DNA from: SIG603 sp964370115
GTDB lineage: Bacteria; Bacillota; Clostridia; Oscillospirales; Acutalibacteraceae
DNA length: 6,569 bases
Reading direction: 5' to 3'
NCBI GenBank assembly: GCA_964370115.1
Contig: CAYJIA010000083.1
Coordinates: 1-6,569 of the forward strand
Numbering within the stretch: position 1 is the first letter of the stretch; each line of letters starts with the position of its first letter. Below the pieces are notes generated by a model. It worked only from the letters and a program-made list of their open reading frames with translations. It had not been told where the DNA came from and searched no databases. Shown here one piece after another: positions 4,776-6,569 of this stretch. Position numbers and translations under genes: made by a program.

Positions 4776-5408
4776 CTATTCCTCACTTTTAAAAAATAAT
4801 GTTGAAAAATATAAGCTGAGCCTTTCAGCTTCGATTTTACTCATATCTTTCGGGATTGTTAAGGTTATATTAAAATCGGGTCTTAATGGGTATATCAAAT
4901 CTATTGTATTATCCTCATTGTCCCATGTTTCATCGTTGGCTAAAGCATATATTTCTTGATAATGTTTCGATAAATCAGCAGTTGTTCTATGAACTTTTAA
5001 TGACCTTCTTAACTGTTTCGATAGTTCTTCACGAGAAATATGTTTTAACCATTTCACCTCTCTGCAATGAGGGTATCCATATTTATCATTAGCATAAATA
5101 GAATCATATCTATATTCCCCTACAACCATTCCAAGATATATATCACCACCATTAGGGCACAAAACGAGGTCATCCTTTTGTATTCCATTGACAAATATAT
5201 CAACCGTAGCATAACTATGTCCAAGCTTAACACTTTTTAGCCCATACGGTTTTTGTTCTAATAATGACTTTATTTCCTCTCTTGTTTTTCCAGTTAAATC
5301 ATTTAATTCCCACCAACCAATTGCAATAATATTTTCTTTTCTAAACTCATCAATCCTACAAATATCAGTATTGTGTGGATAAGGTCGTAGCAACCATGCT
5401 TTTTTCAT
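4776..5408 (-). CDS. Mrr-type restriction enzyme N-terminal (reader-like) domain protein, no nuclease domain
   Basis: A 210-residue protein whose first about 150 residues match, by pattern, the N-terminal domain of Mrr-family restriction endonucleases (COG4127 type). The signs are an early 'W-L-L-R-P', then IIAIGWWELNDLTGKTREEIKSLLEQ, VNGIQKDDLVLCPNGGDIYLGMVVGEYRY, and YGYPHCREVKWLKHISREELSKQLRRSLKVHRTT. In that family this domain is thought to be PUA/EVE-like and to recognise DNA or modified bases. The Mrr catalytic domain normally follows. Here only a short acidic linker and a tail DFNITLTIPKDMSKIEAERLSLYF follow, with no nuclease motif visible. That tail resembles the 'IPxDLTxxEAERLxxF' segment I have seen in effector-associated defence proteins. 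The ATG at 5408 has AAGGAG at 5418-5423, 9 nt away. It is first in an operon with the 95-residue gene. Confidence 0.75.
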   Translation of the reverse strand: MKKAWLLRPYPHNTDICRIDEFRKENIIAIGWWELNDLTGKTREEIKSLLEQKPYGLKSVKLGHSYATVDIFVNGIQKDDLVLCPNGGDIYLGMVVGEYRYDSIYANDKYGYPHCREVKWLKHISREELSKQLRRSLKVHRTTADLSKHYQEIYALANDETWDNEDNTIDLIYPLRPDFNITLTIPKDMSKIEAERLSLYFSTLFFKSEE

Positions 5409-5465
5409 TAATAAGATCTCCTTTTAATTTTTAATATATCTTTATTTTTCTTATATGATAACCGC

Positions 5466-5494
5466 AGTATACACTAATTAATTGCATTTGTCAA
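5466..5494 (-). promoter_or_regulatory. Near-consensus promoter of the Mrr-N operon
   Basis: On the minus strand TTGACA (5494-5489) and TATACT (5471-5466) are separated by 17 nt, a near-perfect sigma-A promoter. The start should fall near 5459, about 50 nt before the ATG at 5408. Phased A-tracts lie 16 nt upstream of the -35. Confidence 0.88.
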
Positions 5495-5510
5495 TAGATA
5501 TATTTCTTAT

Positions 5511-5560
5511 TTTTTCTTCTTTTTCTTCTTTTTCTTCTTTTTCTTCTTTTTCTTCTTTTT
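5511..5560. repeat. Five-copy 9-bp tandem repeat (TTTTTCTTC) upstream of the Mrr-N promoter
   Basis: TTTTTCTTC is repeated five times without a mismatch at 5511-5555, followed by a sixth partial copy (5556-5560). The minus strand reads GAAGAAAAA, so A5 tracts recur every 9 bp, near the DNA helical repeat. Such a tract can bend DNA, act as an UP element, or change length by slippage. It is not coding: the minus-strand lysine-only frame has no ribosome site and is shorter than 30 codons. Confidence 0.95.
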
Positions 5561-5664
5561 ATTTATTTTCATCTTGTACATTTGCAAGTAGTAACAATTT
5601 GTATTGATCGAAAATGAAAGCACTTAGAAACCCAGCTATTCATTAATTATGCACTACATGTTTG
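5561..5664. other. AT-rich spacer in the divergent intergenic region
   Basis: I see no gene, RNA gene or clear promoter here. Two tiny plus-strand ATG frames (fewer than 12 codons) lack ribosome sites. Confidence 0.5.
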
Positions 5665-5684
5665 GCAGTTAACACAGAAACTGC
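5665..5684 (+). repeat. GCAGTT/AACTGC hairpin upstream of the plus-strand terminator
   Basis: GCAGTT (5665-5670) pairs with AACTGC (5679-5684) over an 8-nt loop. Its arms share the GCAGT/ACTGC core with the terminator stem at 5718-5737. The two hairpins could therefore swap partners, as terminator and antiterminator. The relevance of this is inferred. Confidence 0.4.
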
Positions 5685-5717
5685 TGTAGGAGATTTATAA
5701 TAAGAATATTTGAAATC

Positions 5718-5746
5718 ATACTGCTTAATTGCAGTATCGTTTTTTG
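5718..5746 (+). terminator. Plus-strand intrinsic terminator upstream of hsdM
   Basis: ATACTGC (5718-5724) and GCAGTAT (5731-5737) form a perfect 7-bp stem with a 6-nt loop. It is followed by CG and TTTTTT (5740-5745), then more T-rich sequence. No plus-strand gene precedes it within the window, so it could insulate hsdM from upstream transcripts or end a short non-coding RNA. It lies 30 nt before the hsdM -35. Confidence 0.7.
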
Positions 5747-5771
5747 TTATTTTGTAAGTAAAATCGTAGAA

Positions 5772-5794
5772 TTTCATTGAACTATACAATGAAA
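5772..5794. promoter_or_regulatory. 8-bp inverted repeat over the hsdM -35 (operator candidate)
   Basis: TTTCATTG (5772-5779) and CAATGAAA (5787-5794) are perfect inverted arms with a 7-nt spacer. They cover the -35 hexamer (5777-5782) and the first part of the spacer to the -10. Such a dyad is a good binding site for a dimeric repressor, by analogy with controller proteins of restriction systems. Confidence 0.5.
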
Positions 5795-5805
5795 AAGTGT
5801 ATAAT
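5777..5805 (+). promoter_or_regulatory. Promoter of hsdM
   Basis: TTGAAC (5777-5782) and TATAAT (5800-5805) are 17 nt apart. The expected start is near 5812, about 34 nt before the ATG at 5846. The -10 is perfect and the -35 close to consensus. Confidence 0.85.
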
Positions 5806-5845
5806 TACTCTAGAATGTTATACTAATTTATAGGAGGAATAAAAA

Positions 5846-6569
5846 ATGGCAGAAATCAATTCATCAAGCATAGGCTTTGAAAAACAACTTTGGGAAGCAG
5901 CCGATGCTTTGCGTGGTAACTTAGATGCTTCGGAATATAAATCAGTTATACTAGGACTTATATTTTTAAAATACATATCAGACAGATTTGAAGCAAAATA
6001 TAACGAACTTGTAGCTGAGGGCGATGGTTTCGAGGAAGATATGGATGAATATACATCAGAGGGTATATTCTTTGTTCCCAACACATCTCGTTGGTCGGTA
6101 ATTGCGAGTTCCGCTCATACAGCTGAAATTGGTACAGTTATCGATGAAGCTATGAGAGCTATTGAAAAAGAAAATAAAAGACTTAAAGATATTTTGCCGA
6201 AAAACTTTGCAAGACCCGAACTTGATAAAAGACGATTAGGTGAAGTTGTAGACCTTTTTACAAATATTAAAATGATAGAGCATGGCAACAGTAAAGATAT
6301 TTTAGGTCGTGCTTATGAATATTGCCTATCTAACTTTGCATCACAAGAGGGTAAAAACGCAGGCGAATTCTATACGCCTGCTTGTGTTGTTAAGACTTTA
6401 GTTGAAGTGCTACAACCTTACAATGGTAGAGTTTATGACCCTGCTTGTGGTAGTGGTGGTATGTTCGTTCAATCGGCAAAATTCATTGAAAATCATGGTG
6501 GCAATATCGGAAACATTTCTGTTTATGGACAAGATAGCAACCCTACAACTTGGAAAATGGCACAAATGA
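5846..6569 (+). CDS. hsdM: Type I restriction-modification system methyltransferase subunit, 3' end outside the window
   Basis: This is the start of HsdM, the adenine-N6 DNA methyltransferase subunit that works with the specificity subunit HsdS and the translocase/nuclease HsdR. The window gives 241 residues. The N-terminal helical domain (about 8-140, from GFEKQLWEAADALRGNLDAS on) is the HsdM_N type. The conserved GEFYTP lies at 173-178, and methyltransferase motif I, DPACGSGG, at 198-205 is the S-adenosylmethionine-binding loop. The NPPF catalytic motif would follow beyond the edge. AGGAGG at 5832-5837 lies 8 nt before the ATG, which fixes the start. hsdS and hsdR are expected downstream but are not visible. 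It is transcribed away from the Mrr-N operon. Confidence 0.97.
   Translation, partial: MAEINSSSIGFEKQLWEAADALRGNLDASEYKSVILGLIFLKYISDRFEAKYNELVAEGDGFEEDMDEYTSEGIFFVPNTSRWSVIASSAHTAEIGTVIDEAMRAIEKENKRLKDILPKNFARPELDKRRLGEVVDLFTNIKMIEHGNSKDILGRAYEYCLSNFASQEGKNAGEFYTPACVVKTLVEVLQPYNGRVYDPACGSGGMFVQSAKFIENHGGNIGNISVYGQDSNPTTWKMAQM

Noticed and set aside
4886..5092. Plus-strand frame of 68 codons
   Set aside because: It is antisense to the Mrr-N-like gene, with no ribosome site or recognisable motif.
5511..5560. CRISPR-like array
   Set aside because: The units are 9 bp and directly adjacent with no spacers, so this is a simple tandem repeat.
5507..5581. Minus-strand lysine-rich mini-frame over the tandem repeat
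   Set aside because: It is only about 24 codons of mainly lysine generated by the repeat, with no ribosome site.
5818..6084. Minus-strand frame of 88 codons
   Set aside because: It is antisense to the N-terminal part of hsdM and is serine-rich in the way shadow frames are.

Overview
The window looks like the recombination and regulation end of an integrative element, probably an integrative conjugative element or genomic island, from a low-to-moderate-GC Gram-positive bacterium. A clostridial (Lachnospiraceae- or Oscillospiraceae-like) host is my inference. It rests on strong AGGAGG ribosome binding sites, TTG and GTG starts, sigma-A-type promoters and the style of the integrase and sigma-like proteins. 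A defence (restriction-modification) cargo lies next to it. No conjugation genes are visible.

Layout. (1) Positions 1-4191 are a minus-strand module, transcribed from right to left: an S24/LexA-type repressor (3503-4117), a small beta-rich protein (3226-3489, TTG start), an ImmA/IrrE-type HEXXH protease (2523-3248), a four-cysteine zinc-ribbon protein (2242-2526), a structured leader with an attenuator-like terminator (about 1950-2241), a sigma region 4-like regulator (1362-1943), an excisionase-like HTH protein (1106-1330) and a tyrosine integrase cut by the window edge (1-992). The first four genes are overlapping or nearly so and form one operon from a promoter at 4164-4191. This order recalls Tn916-type and ICEBs1-type control regions. 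(2) Positions 4201-4484 are a boundary: a strong minus-strand terminator and what looks like a decayed C-terminal coding remnant. (3) Positions 4485-5408 hold a two-gene minus-strand operon: a protein matching the N-terminal reader-like domain of Mrr-family restriction enzymes but with no nuclease domain, and an unrecognised 95-residue helical protein. It has a near-consensus promoter at 5466-5494, with a 9-bp tandem repeat just upstream. (4) Positions 5409-5845 are a divergent intergenic region with a plus-strand terminator and a promoter overlapped by an inverted repeat. (5) From 5846 to the end is the start of a plus-strand type I restriction-modification methyltransferase subunit (HsdM), cut by the window edge.

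How it may work together (inference): the S24 repressor keeps the element quiet and can be removed by self-cleavage, possibly also by the adjacent ImmA-like protease. Relief would drive the operon towards the leader, where attenuation and an RBS-sequestering hairpin would gate the sigma-like regulator, xis and int. The restriction system and its divergent two-gene partner are defence cargo. The most unusual items are the layered RNA leader before the sigma-like gene, the pairing of a self-cleaving repressor with a separate protease, and the nuclease-less Mrr-N protein with its small partner.
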